Shown piece by piece: positions 8,191-16,006 of a DNA stretch of 64,000 nucleotides (positions are counted from its first letter, which is position 1; each line of letters begins with the position of its first letter). This DNA is from Candidatus Roseilinea sp. GTDB lineage: Bacteria > Chloroflexota > Anaerolineae > J036 > Brachytrichaceae. A program made the translations under genes and the position numbers. The stretch lies in NCBI GenBank assembly GCA_026003755.1, contig BPHV01000001.1, forward strand, positions 966,393 to 1,030,392, read 5' to 3'. Under the pieces are notes generated by a model, which searched no databases, had not been told where the DNA came from, and saw nothing but the letters and a program-made list of their open reading frames with translations.

Positions 8191-9099
8191 ATGCTTATTT
8201 CAATGCACAACTGGATGCGGGCGGAGCCTGTGGAGCTCACCATTCGCCGGCTGGCCAAATATGGCTACGACGCCATTGAGATCAGCTACGATAGCGTCGA
8301 GCTTGCGCCCGGCGCGCCCGGCACGGCTGCCGTGCGAAAGATGCTGAAAGAGAACAAGATCAAGTGCTACGGCTCAATCAGCTTAATGTTCGCCGGGCGC
8401 GACTTGATTCACGCCGACCCCGCCGTGCGCGCCAGCTCGGTGGATTACCTGAAGAAATGCGTCACCATGGTGGACGAGCTGGGCGGGCGCGTCATGTCCA
8501 TCGTGCCTAGCGAGGTCGGCAAGGTCAAAGCCATGGCCTCGCCGGAGGAAGAATGGCAGTGGGCCATCGAAGGCTTGAAGGAGGTGTATGCCCACGCCAA
8601 AGCGCTCGGCGTGAAGATCGCCATCGAGCCGCTCAACCGCTTCGAGACGAACTTCCTCAATCGCCACGATCAGGCGTTGCTGCTCGCCAAGGCCGTCGCC
8701 CCGGATGTCGGCGTGTGCCTGGATGTGTATCACATGAACCAGGAAGAGGCCGACATGTTCAAGGCCATCGAGAACGCCGGAAAGAAGCTCTACGACCTAC
8801 ACGTGGCCGACAATAACCGCATGGCCTGCGGCATGGGCATGCTGAACTGGCGCAAACTGTTCAAGACGTTGGAGAAGATCGGCTACAAAGGCTCGCTCAC
8901 GGTCGAATTCGTGCCGCCGATTGACCGCACGCCGGCCAACCCCTACAAGAACGCGCTGGCCGCCGCAGATAAGACGCTCACGCCGGAGCAGCTCAAGTTC
9001 ATCGAAGATCACGGCAGCGGCGTGCTCAGCGAAGAGTTCTACTCTTGGCTGGTGGCCGAGTCCATCAAGACGCTGCGCAAGTATATGAAGAAGAAATAG
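8191..9099 (+). CDS. sugar phosphate isomerase/epimerase (xylose-isomerase-like TIM barrel)
   Basis: 302 residues of the AP-endonuclease-2/xylose-isomerase-like family. Metal-site elements visible are Glu in IEPLNRFET, Asp and His in CLDVYHMN, the DLHVADNNR segment, and the terminal barrel Glu in SLTVEFVPP. Such enzymes epimerise or isomerise ketoses, inososes or hydroxypyruvate, with a divalent metal. The ATG at 8191 has GGAGG ten bases upstream (8176-8180), which decides the start over longer in-frame possibilities. It is the last gene of the plus-strand sugar-acid arm, 160 bases after the dehydrogenase, and may have its own promoter. Confidence 0.8.
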   Translation: MLISMHNWMRAEPVELTIRRLAKYGYDAIEISYDSVELAPGAPGTAAVRKMLKENKIKCYGSISLMFAGRDLIHADPAVRASSVDYLKKCVTMVDELGGRVMSIVPSEVGKVKAMASPEEEWQWAIEGLKEVYAHAKALGVKIAIEPLNRFETNFLNRHDQALLLAKAVAPDVGVCLDVYHMNQEEADMFKAIENAGKKLYDLHVADNNRMACGMGMLNWRKLFKTLEKIGYKGSLTVEFVPPIDRTPANPYKNALAAADKTLTPEQLKFIEDHGSGVLSEEFYSWLVAESIKTLRKYMKKK

Positions 9100-9487
9100 G
9101 GCCTCACGTCGGCTCATCGGCATCGCCTCCGGCACAATCGTCGAGTCGCAGGCAGCTTTAACCCGCCTTGGCTACGACGCAGGACGCCGGCGCGCCTCGT
9201 AGAGGCAGCGGACGCGCTCCATGCAGGTCAACTCGCGACCGAGCAGCGGGCGCGTCCGCCCGATCCGAACATCCACGCGCGACGCATGCGCGCGCAGCAG
9301 GTCGTCGGCAGCGACAGCGGCCCCGACCCCGGCCCAGGCAAACCCATACCCCCCTTGGCTTAGGAGACGCGTTGCAGCATCGCTTCGCCGACGCCGCAAA
9401 AAACTCGGACGGGGTGCAGTCGCCCAACGAGGCGATGAGGCAGGCAAGACTAAAAAGCAGAGAGCAATCCCGGAGGACAGCCCAAAG
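9100..9487. other. gene-free stretch
   Basis: These 388 bases between the isomerase stop and tRNA-Arg carry several Arg-rich open frames in different phases, but none has a recognisable domain, ribosome binding site or start context. I see no hairpin terminator or clear promoter in it. It may be a decayed region. Confidence 0.5.
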
Positions 9488-9561
9488 CGCCCCCGGCGAG
9501 ACTCGAACTCACAACCTCGGCATTAGAAGTGCCCTGCTCTATCCAATTGAGCTACGGGGGC
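9488..9561 (-). tRNA. tRNA-Arg (anticodon TCT)
   Basis: The minus strand folds as a cloverleaf. The acceptor stem GCCCCCG/CGGGGGC is 7 bp, the D stem GCTC/GAGC, the anticodon loop CTTCTAA, and the T-arm loop TTCGAGT. The discriminator is G and no CCA is encoded. The anticodon stem GGGCA/TGCCG has one G-G mismatch at its outer pair. Its first base is the last base of the TAG stop of the upstream gene (9561), so the tRNA is probably processed out of that gene's transcript. Confidence 0.93.
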
Positions 9562-9998
9562 TAGTTCATAATCGGCCGTACGCCATTATAAACAGTGCGA
9601 CCGCCAAGCTGAGCGAGGATCTCAGAAGGCTTGCGCCCGATGCGCGCGGCCAGTTCAACCGGCGTCAGCGGCTGATTATCGTTGAGCAAGAAGACGCGAA
9701 AGACAGATTCGGCCAAAGGCAAACGGGGGCTGATGAACGTCGCGTCGTTGGCGCGCTCGGCACGAATCATCTGCATTGCGCGCGTCACGCGCCGCACTTC
9801 GCCGGTCGCTTCATCCACAAAGTCAAGCGCCTCATCCGCCGGCAAACCGGCCAGCCGTTCCTGTTGCTCAGGCGTCAGACACTTGTAGATCAACACATTG
9901 ACATCCTGGCCGTTCTTTTCAAACCAGGAATAGTCAATGTGAAACGGCGTGTTCTCGGTTGGTCGCAAAAGCTTCATCGCATCGCTCGTATGTTTCAA
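9561..9998 (-). CDS. conserved-looking hypothetical protein, C-terminal HTH-like segment
   Basis: 145 residues, not recognised. No signal peptide or membrane segment. The middle (about 35-75) is charged and helical. The C-terminal about 40 residues (LTPVELAARIGRKPSEILAQ) resemble a small winged-helix or helix-turn-helix module. The ATG overlaps the stop of the larger upstream gene by four bases, so the two are translationally coupled and probably form a functional pair. The TAG stop shares its G with the first base of tRNA-Arg. A DNA- or RNA-binding accessory role is only a guess. Confidence 0.6.
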   Translation of the reverse strand: MKHTSDAMKLLRPTENTPFHIDYSWFEKNGQDVNVLIYKCLTPEQQERLAGLPADEALDFVDEATGEVRRVTRAMQMIRAERANDATFISPRLPLAESVFRVFLLNDNQPLTPVELAARIGRKPSEILAQLGGRTVYNGVRPIMN

Positions 9999-11578
9999 CG
10001 CTCACCCAGATGCCAGTAGTTGTCTCCCACCGACACATACGCGCCACTTGTCATCAATGCCGCAAACACATTGGTGGGCGCGCTGCGCGTGATTGTGTTC
10101 ACCACCGCGTAAAGCGTGCGGGCGTGAACGTTGCCTTGTGGGCTCAGCTTAGCAATCTCGGGAAAGGCCTCGCGCACCGCCTGCATGGCGTCGCGCCGGC
10201 GCTCGGCGCGCAGCGCATCCAGCGCGCGCGGATCATCCACGAACACGGACATCAGCTCGTCGACTTCACAGGCGACCGCGCGCTGCGCCGTCTCCAAGCA
10301 CAGCCGGCCATCGCGCGCGCTGGCCACACGCACCCACTCCCGCTTGGGCCTGCGTCGGCGATAGTCTATCCACACGACGTTTTCGGCGTCGCTGCGCGTC
10401 AGTTCGATATAAGCGCCGGCGGGGAGGTCATTGGCCTTGAACCAATCCCCCAGCCCCCAAATGTAGCGCCCTTCGCGCACCAACCATACGGTCATCTCTT
10501 TCTGCGTCGAACGGTCTTTGAAGCGCATCGGGATGCGCGGCTTGCGCGATTGCGGCAAAACAGACGCTGCGGCGCGCGACCACCCCAGCGTGCCGGCGCG
10601 GCGATGCGGATAGGTTAGGATGAGCGTGGCGCTTTGCGCCGGCGACACCGGCGCGGCTTCGTCGAACTCCAACTCATCATCCAGCTCATAGGCCAACGCG
10701 GCCAGTTCAGGGCTTAGCGCGACGCGCTCCGACGGCCGTTCGGCGCGCAACACTTCCGGCATCTCTCGCGCTTCCACCGGCTCCAATCGCCGAAGGAACC
10801 AAGCCGGTGTGTCGTTCAAGCTGACTTCGTCGAAGCGCGGATCCGCAGCCAGCGCGTTGTTCAGCGAGACTTCCTGTACATGTGTGCCCACGTCGGGTGG
10901 CAAACCCAAATCGCGCAAGATCACGTCCGTGGTCAGCGGGCCACCGTTCGCCATATCGAGCACCGCTTCTGCCAAGTTCAGATGGCCGATGTTCACTTCG
11001 GCCATCAGGGCGCGCAGGAACCATTCATCACCGACGCGGATGAATTCGCGGTTGCTCTCGAGCGCCTTTTCGAGCGCGGCAACCAGGTGTTGGCCGTACG
11101 CCTCATACAACGCCTCAGGGGATTGAAGCGATGCCGTATCGAATAGCGCCGTCCCATCTTCATCGTTCAGGCGATGCGGGCGATGGTAGTTGGCCGCAAA
11201 TTCTCGACGACGGCCATCGTCGAACTGCACAGCGATGACCTCGAATTCACCTAGGTCCGGGTTGTTGCCTGGGCGCACCTCAACCACTTGGCCGGAAGCG
11301 AACTTGAGCGCAGGGAAGACAAGCCTCTCCCCAACCGCATAACGCTTCTTGGGTTGGTAGACGTTGTGGTCAGACCACTGGCGGCGCAGCGCAGCATTCT
11401 CTTGGTTCACACGATAGCCGATCAGTGCGCGCGCCAAATCAGCAAGGCGCTGAGGTTTGCCTGCCTCAAGAATAAAACCGTAAAGAAAATCGGCATCGTC
11501 CGCAGTCAGGGTGAGGGCGGACCAGTAATCTGCGGTTTGGGTTGGGCGATGTATCACGCGATCGAGGACCTTCTCCAC
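9995..11578 (-). CDS. conserved-looking hypothetical protein, partner of the downstream 145-residue protein
   Basis: 527 residues, soluble, not assigned to a named family. The N-terminal 70 residues are helical (DDADFLYGFILEAG, LADLARALIGYRV), like a small HTH/adaptor domain. A beta-rich segment follows (about 75-125: YAVGERLVFPALKFASGQVV, then EFEVIAVQFDDG) that looks like an SH3/KOW-type barrel. The rest alternates helical and basic beta segments (LVREGRYIWGLGDWFKAN; VWIDYRRRRPKREWVRV). I have an impression of similar proteins in other Anaerolineae but cannot name a family. It overlaps the following gene by four bases. It starts 106 bases from the convergent end of the polysaccharide genes and is not obviously part of that cluster. 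Confidence 0.65.
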   Translation of the reverse strand: MEKVLDRVIHRPTQTADYWSALTLTADDADFLYGFILEAGKPQRLADLARALIGYRVNQENAALRRQWSDHNVYQPKKRYAVGERLVFPALKFASGQVVEVRPGNNPDLGEFEVIAVQFDDGRRREFAANYHRPHRLNDEDGTALFDTASLQSPEALYEAYGQHLVAALEKALESNREFIRVGDEWFLRALMAEVNIGHLNLAEAVLDMANGGPLTTDVILRDLGLPPDVGTHVQEVSLNNALAADPRFDEVSLNDTPAWFLRRLEPVEAREMPEVLRAERPSERVALSPELAALAYELDDELEFDEAAPVSPAQSATLILTYPHRRAGTLGWSRAAASVLPQSRKPRIPMRFKDRSTQKEMTVWLVREGRYIWGLGDWFKANDLPAGAYIELTRSDAENVVWIDYRRRRPKREWVRVASARDGRLCLETAQRAVACEVDELMSVFVDDPRALDALRAERRRDAMQAVREAFPEIAKLSPQGNVHARTLYAVVNTITRSAPTNVFAALMTSGAYVSVGDNYWHLGER

Positions 11579-11684
11579 AAATTAGCGAAGCGATTATACC
11601 CGACGCGCCATCGGCATTGCGTGATGGGTTACGCATGCCCAGGGCCGGAAGTGCGTCCGGCACTTGCGCCGCGCGCCCGCCGCG

Positions 11685-12311
11685 TCACTTCGCCCCCAGC
11701 ATCACGGCGCCGATCACCCGCGCATGCGCACGAGCGAGGATATCTTTGGCTTGCTGCGCGCGATCGAGCCGCGTCTTGCCGGCTTCGATGACGAGCAACA
11801 CCGCATCGACGCGAGAAGCCAGCACAGCGGCATCGCTGACGCGGCCGAACGGCGGCACGTTGAACAAGACCAGGTCGGCCATGGCCGCCAGTCGCGCGAT
11901 GGCGCAGGTCATGCGATCCGAGCTGATCAGATCGGCAGGAATCGCCGGCAACGTCCCACTTGTCAACAGGCTGAGGTTGGGCAGCGCCGTTGCGCGCAAC
12001 GGCGGCTCGCCCAGGTCATTCGCGCCGCCTTCGAGCCAATCGGCCAAGCCGGTGGTGTTCGACACACTAAAGGCGAGGTGTAACGCCGGTTCACGCAGAT
12101 TGGCATCTACGGCGATGGTGCGCCTTCCGGCTTGCGCCAACGTGACGCTCAGGTTGGCCAGCACCGTCGCCGCGTTTGAGCCGGAATCCGGCGAGGCGAC
12201 GAGCAGCGTCCGGATGGGCGCATCCAGCATCGCGAAGTGCAGATTCGTGCGCAGCGTGCGGTATGCCTCGGCGGCGGGGGATTTCGGTTCGGTGAGCGTG
12301 ATGAGATTCAT
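11685..12311 (-). CDS. CpsD/BY-kinase-like P-loop protein with degenerate ATP site
   Basis: 208 residues aligned end-to-end with the cytoplasmic domain of CpsD/CapB tyrosine kinases: EAYRTLRTNLHFA, then the P-loop region, VDANLREP (Walker A-prime Asp about 69), and a Walker-B-like LVLFNVPPFG. The Walker A is LLVASPDSGSNAATVLAN, where functional members have PGEGKST; the Lys is replaced by Ala (about 47) and GEG by GSN. The Walker-B Asp is Asn. There is no C-terminal tyrosine cluster. ATP hydrolysis and autophosphorylation are therefore unlikely; a structural or regulatory partner of the two Wzz-like proteins encoded just upstream is more plausible. I chose the ATG at 12311, seven bases after the upstream stop. 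Confidence 0.75.
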   Translation of the reverse strand: MNLITLTEPKSPAAEAYRTLRTNLHFAMLDAPIRTLLVASPDSGSNAATVLANLSVTLAQAGRRTIAVDANLREPALHLAFSVSNTTGLADWLEGGANDLGEPPLRATALPNLSLLTSGTLPAIPADLISSDRMTCAIARLAAMADLVLFNVPPFGRVSDAAVLASRVDAVLLVIEAGKTRLDRAQQAKDILARAHARVIGAVMLGAK

Positions 12312-12318
12312 AGCGGAG

Positions 12319-12969
12319 TTAACGAGCGGGGATGTCGCCGACGACGGGCAGCGACAGACGGCGTTCGACATCCCTGGGCGCGCGGAGCAGCGCGGACTGC
12401 TGCCATTCGAGCAACGCCACGATCCCCGCACCGGCCGCCAGGCCCAGGAGCAAGCCCGCTGCCGTATTCACGCCGGTGCGTGGGTAATCCTGCACGTAGC
12501 GCGGGTCATCACCCAAGATCGCTTCGACGCGATCCTCGCGCCGCTGCTTGGCGTTGTCGCGGTTGCGAAACTCGACGAACAACTGCGCCCACTCGCGCGC
12601 AATGCGATTGGCCGTTTCGCCGTCGTAATCGCGCACTTCGATCTCCACCCCATAGCTGGCAGCATCATCGGCCATGCGCGTCTGACCGTAGATGTAGGCA
12701 GGCGAGTAATCCAACTGCAGGCGCTTGCCGACTTCCGCCGCGTTGCGCTCGGTGCGAATGATGCTAATGTAGGAGGATAGCAACTGCTTGGCGGCCTGGG
12801 TTTGGCCGAAATCGGTGCGCGCCGGCTGTATCGTCAGCTTCATGGACGATTTGTAGATGGGCGTCTGCAGCCGGCTGAAGACAAACGCGCCGGCCGCCGC
12901 AATCAGCGCCGTCAGCACGACGATCCACCAGCGCCGCTTGACGATTTGAATGTAATCTTGCAACTCCAT
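12319..12969 (-). CDS. Wzz/chain-length-determinant-like polysaccharide co-polymerase
   Basis: 216 residues. Two transmembrane helices at about 15-32 and 168-188 flank an extracytoplasmic domain, the standard Wzz topology. The N-terminus MELQDYIQIVKRRWW and the proline-bearing C-terminal helix match the family, although the periplasmic domain (about 135 residues) is short. It would regulate polymer length or export together with the adjacent CpsD-like protein (7-base gap) and the second Wzz-like protein upstream (16-base gap). The C-terminus LSLPVVGDIPAR is the usual lead-in to a fused kinase domain, so this gene and the next correspond to a split Wzc. Confidence 0.8.
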   Translation of the reverse strand: MELQDYIQIVKRRWWIVVLTALIAAAGAFVFSRLQTPIYKSSMKLTIQPARTDFGQTQAAKQLLSSYISIIRTERNAAEVGKRLQLDYSPAYIYGQTRMADDAASYGVEIEVRDYDGETANRIAREWAQLFVEFRNRDNAKQRREDRVEAILGDDPRYVQDYPRTGVNTAAGLLLGLAAGAGIVALLEWQQSALLRAPRDVERRLSLPVVGDIPAR

Positions 12970-12985
12970 CTTTTGCAGGCCAGTT

Positions 12986-13684
12986 CTAGAACCGCTCAGG
13001 GATTTCGCCGATGACGTTCAGACCCAGACGCTCAATTTCGCGGCGCTCCCTGATCACTGGGTCAAAATAATGCCACAATAGAACTAGAGCCATGCCGGCG
13101 AGCAAGCCGAGCGCGAGGCGCACCGGCAAATCAAAGCGGTCGCGCAGGGGCGCTGCGGTCGGCACAGGCACGATCGGATCCATCAGCCGCACCGGTGAGG
13201 CGCCGGCTCCCTTCAATTGCGGCCAGTAGGCTTCGTAGTTCTCGTCCAGTTCGTCCACCACGGCCTGGGCGATCTGCACCACCTGCTCAGGATCAGGCCA
13301 TGACACGTAGACGACCAGCACGCTGGAGCGATACTCGGAACGAATCGCGCCTGCAAGCGGCGCAGGCAGCGATATGCCGCGTCGCGCTAGCCGCTTGGCG
13401 ACGTTGTCGGCGAATGCGCCCTTGCCGATGATCAATGAGAAGCCCTGGGTCACGTATTCCGACGCCAACCAGTTGTAATGGCGGTCGTAGTTGTAAGCCT
13501 GATCGCGCAACGGCTCCGGCGGTAGGCCGACTGCGAACGACATCGTCACTACGTAGGTCGGCGGCGCCGGCCGCGTCGTCAGCAGGGTGGCCGCCGCGAT
13601 CAGCGCTGCCGGCAAGAGCACCAACCACCAACGCCGCAACAGGATTCGAGCGTAATCAGCAATCATGCGTTCAAAGCAGATCAT
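12986..13684 (-). CDS. second Wzz-like membrane protein
   Basis: 232 residues with the same topology as its neighbour: a first membrane helix at about 19-36, an extracytoplasmic domain, a second helix at about 192-208, and a cytoplasmic tail ending LGLNVIGEIPERF, which parallels the other copy. The ATG at 13684 has AGGA eight bases upstream and overlaps the end of manC by 14 bases; a second ATG at 13666 avoids the overlap. Sequence identity with the 12319-12969 protein is low outside the termini. Two non-identical co-polymerases next to one CpsD-like protein suggest a hetero-oligomeric export regulator. Confidence 0.75.
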   Translation of the reverse strand: MICFERMIADYARILLRRWWLVLLPAALIAAATLLTTRPAPPTYVVTMSFAVGLPPEPLRDQAYNYDRHYNWLASEYVTQGFSLIIGKGAFADNVAKRLARRGISLPAPLAGAIRSEYRSSVLVVYVSWPDPEQVVQIAQAVVDELDENYEAYWPQLKGAGASPVRLMDPIVPVPTAAPLRDRFDLPVRLALGLLAGMALVLLWHYFDPVIRERREIERLGLNVIGEIPERF

Positions 13685-14744
13685 CGCGCCGATCCTGGCG
13701 CAGCCGCTCTACGATCTGCTTAAGATCGGATGCGCGGTCCAGTGAGCATACCAGCAACACATCAGGCGTGTCCACGATGACGGCATCCTCGATGCCCATG
13801 ATGGCGACAAAGCGATCATCGGCGCGCACGAGGGTATTGCGGGTCTCGATCGCCAGAACCCGGTCGCCGAAAAAAGCGTTGCCGTGCGCATCTTTCGGCA
13901 GAATGCCCAGTAACGCAGCCCAACTGCCGATGTCGCTCCAATCCAGATCGACGGGGATGACGGCGATGCATTCGGCGCCTTCCATGATGGCATAGTCTAT
14001 GGACTTCTTCGGCGCGACATCCCAGGCAGCGCGCAGCGCGTCGTCGTAGGCCGGGCTGCCGATCGTTATTCCAAGCCGAGCCAGGGCCGCGGCAAACTCC
14101 GGTTGCTGGCGTTGAAACTCGCGCAGACCAATCTGACACCGCATGATGAACATGCCGCTGTTCCAGAAGTGGCATCCACCGGCCAAATAGGCCTCCGCGA
14201 CCTCTTGTTTGGGCTTCTCAGTAAAGCGGCGCGCGCGAAAGACGTCGAGGCCGTGCCGCGCGCCCAGCGCGTCGCCGCGCTCGATGTAACCGAAGCTGGT
14301 TGCGGGATACGTCGGCATGATGCCAAGGGTGACGATGTAGTCATCCTGGGCCACCTCATACGCCGCTTGAAGCGCCCGGTGGAATTCCGCCGTCTTGCCG
14401 ATATGATGGTCGGCGGTCAGGATTGCGACGGTGGCATCCGGGTCGGCGTGCGCGATGTGTGTGAGCGCCAGACCCACGGCCGGGCCGTTATCCTTTGCGC
14501 TGGGCTCAATGATGTAGTTATCATCCGGGATGCCCGGCACTTGCTCCTTGAAGATCGCAGCCATCTGGGCGTTGGTCACGACGTGCACACGCTCCAGCGG
14601 GATCAGCGGCTGTAACCGATAGGCCGTCACTTGAAACATCGTCCGTCCTTCGACGAGCGCCAGCGACTGCTTGGGGCGATCTTTGCGGCTGAGCGGCCAA
14701 AGTCGCGTGCCGCTCCCGCCGGCCATGATCAGTGCGTGGTACAT
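13671..14744 (-). CDS. manC: mannose-1-phosphate guanylyltransferase
   Basis: 357 residues starting at MYHALIMAGGSGTRLWPLSRK, the nucleotidyltransferase signature (GGxGTRLWP). FGYIERGD and FTEKP also match the GMP family. It makes GDP-mannose from mannose-1-phosphate and GTP. It is the single-domain form without the C-terminal cupin phosphomannose isomerase, so isomerase activity must come from elsewhere. I chose the ATG at 14744; upstream in-frame starts would add an unrelated 26 residues. It lies between the Wzz-like gene and dprA and feeds the surface polysaccharide cluster. Confidence 0.9.
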   Translation of the reverse strand: MYHALIMAGGSGTRLWPLSRKDRPKQSLALVEGRTMFQVTAYRLQPLIPLERVHVVTNAQMAAIFKEQVPGIPDDNYIIEPSAKDNGPAVGLALTHIAHADPDATVAILTADHHIGKTAEFHRALQAAYEVAQDDYIVTLGIMPTYPATSFGYIERGDALGARHGLDVFRARRFTEKPKQEVAEAYLAGGCHFWNSGMFIMRCQIGLREFQRQQPEFAAALARLGITIGSPAYDDALRAAWDVAPKKSIDYAIMEGAECIAVIPVDLDWSDIGSWAALLGILPKDAHGNAFFGDRVLAIETRNTLVRADDRFVAIMGIEDAVIVDTPDVLLVCSLDRASDLKQIVERLRQDRRDDLL

Positions 14745-14808
14745 GTCTTGATGGATGATAAACCGGCTGTTGGCGTCTGTAGGCGTCTTGCGCACATTCG
14801 CCCTTCGG

Positions 14809-15936
14809 CTAATAGTCTCCATCGCCTACCGCTGTATAGGCTGCGGGAGCTTCGTGGACCAGCACATAGCTTGTGCCGGTGGCTTGGCGCACCAGACCCT
14901 TCAATTCCATGAGCGCCAACGTGGCCGTCACATCGGCAGCGGGCATCGCTAAACTGCGCACAAGCTCATCTACAGATGTCGGCTCATGAGAGAGGCGCGC
15001 CACAATCGCTCGTTCCACATCAGTTTCCGGCATTGCCGCCCCGGCTTCCACGCGATCCGCCACCATGTTCAGATTCAGCTCCTCCAGAATGCTCTGCGCG
15101 TCAAGCGCGATATGCGCGCCCTGCTGAATTAAGCGGTTGGTTCCGCGGCTGGTGCGATTGAAGATGTTACCCGGCACCGCGAACACGTCGCGTCCCTGGT
15201 CGGCGGCAAACTCAGCGGTGATCAGCGCGCCGCTGTGCTCATCGGCCTCGACCACGACCACGCCCAGGCTCAGCCCGCTGATGATGCGATTGCGCGGCGG
15301 GAAGTTCAGCGCGTCCGGCGGCGTGCCGAGCGGATAGTCGCTGATCAGGGCGCCGTTCTCGGCGATCTGCTGCGCCAGCTTGCGATGTTCAGGCGGATAC
15401 ACCACATCCACGCCACAGCCCAGCACGGCGAGCGTGCGACCGCCGGCCTTCAGCGCCGCTGCATGGGCGACCGCATCAATGCCGCGCGCCATGCCGCTGA
15501 CGATGGTGATGCTGTGGCGCGCCAATTCGCCGGCCAACATCTCCGCCACCTCTCGACCATACACCGTCGGGCGGCGCGTGCCGACGATGCTCACCGCCCA
15601 CGCGTCGGCCTCGGCCAGTGCGCCCTTCACAAACAACACGGGGGGCGGGTCGGCCACTTCGCGCAGCAACCGAGGATAGCCGGCATCTTCCCAGGTGAGC
15701 GCCGTCGCACCGGCGCCTGCTAGGCGTTCGACCTCTTGTTCCGGGACGATGTGTCGGCGCGCCTGCGCCAGCGCTGCGATTGCTCTGGCATCGAGGCCGG
15801 ATGCGGCGAGATCGAATTCGCCGGCAACCCAAGCAGCCTGTAGCGAGCCAAAGTGCGCCTTCAGCTTTCGAATGCGCACGGCGCCGATGCCCTTCACGCG
15901 GGCGAAGGCCAGGTAATACGGCAGCTCAGCATTCAT
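14809..15936 (-). CDS. dprA: DNA-processing protein DprA
   Basis: 375 residues. An N-terminal helix-hairpin-helix/SAM-like region (ARVKGIGAVRIRKLKAHFGS) precedes the Rossmann-like DprA core with VGTRRPT, SGMARGIDAVAHAAAL, LGCGVDVVYPPEHRKL and FPPRNRIISGLS. A C-terminal winged helix of about 60 residues follows. The protein binds incoming single-stranded DNA and loads RecA during natural transformation. It is embedded between polysaccharide genes on the same strand, probably by chance of operon arrangement. No com genes accompany it. Confidence 0.93.
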   Translation of the reverse strand: MNAELPYYLAFARVKGIGAVRIRKLKAHFGSLQAAWVAGEFDLAASGLDARAIAALAQARRHIVPEQEVERLAGAGATALTWEDAGYPRLLREVADPPPVLFVKGALAEADAWAVSIVGTRRPTVYGREVAEMLAGELARHSITIVSGMARGIDAVAHAAALKAGGRTLAVLGCGVDVVYPPEHRKLAQQIAENGALISDYPLGTPPDALNFPPRNRIISGLSLGVVVVEADEHSGALITAEFAADQGRDVFAVPGNIFNRTSRGTNRLIQQGAHIALDAQSILEELNLNMVADRVEAGAAMPETDVERAIVARLSHEPTSVDELVRSLAMPAADVTATLALMELKGLVRQATGTSYVLVHEAPAAYTAVGDGDY

Positions 15937-16006
15937 CCGTCACCACAGGTCCATCGCAACAGGTCAAGCCCATCGGCCATGACTACGCATCCGAACAGCG
16001 ACGCGA

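Noticed and set aside
9168-10019. 283-residue plus-strand frame spanning tRNA-Arg
   Set aside because: It runs through the tRNA in the antisense direction and has no domain; composition suggests chance.
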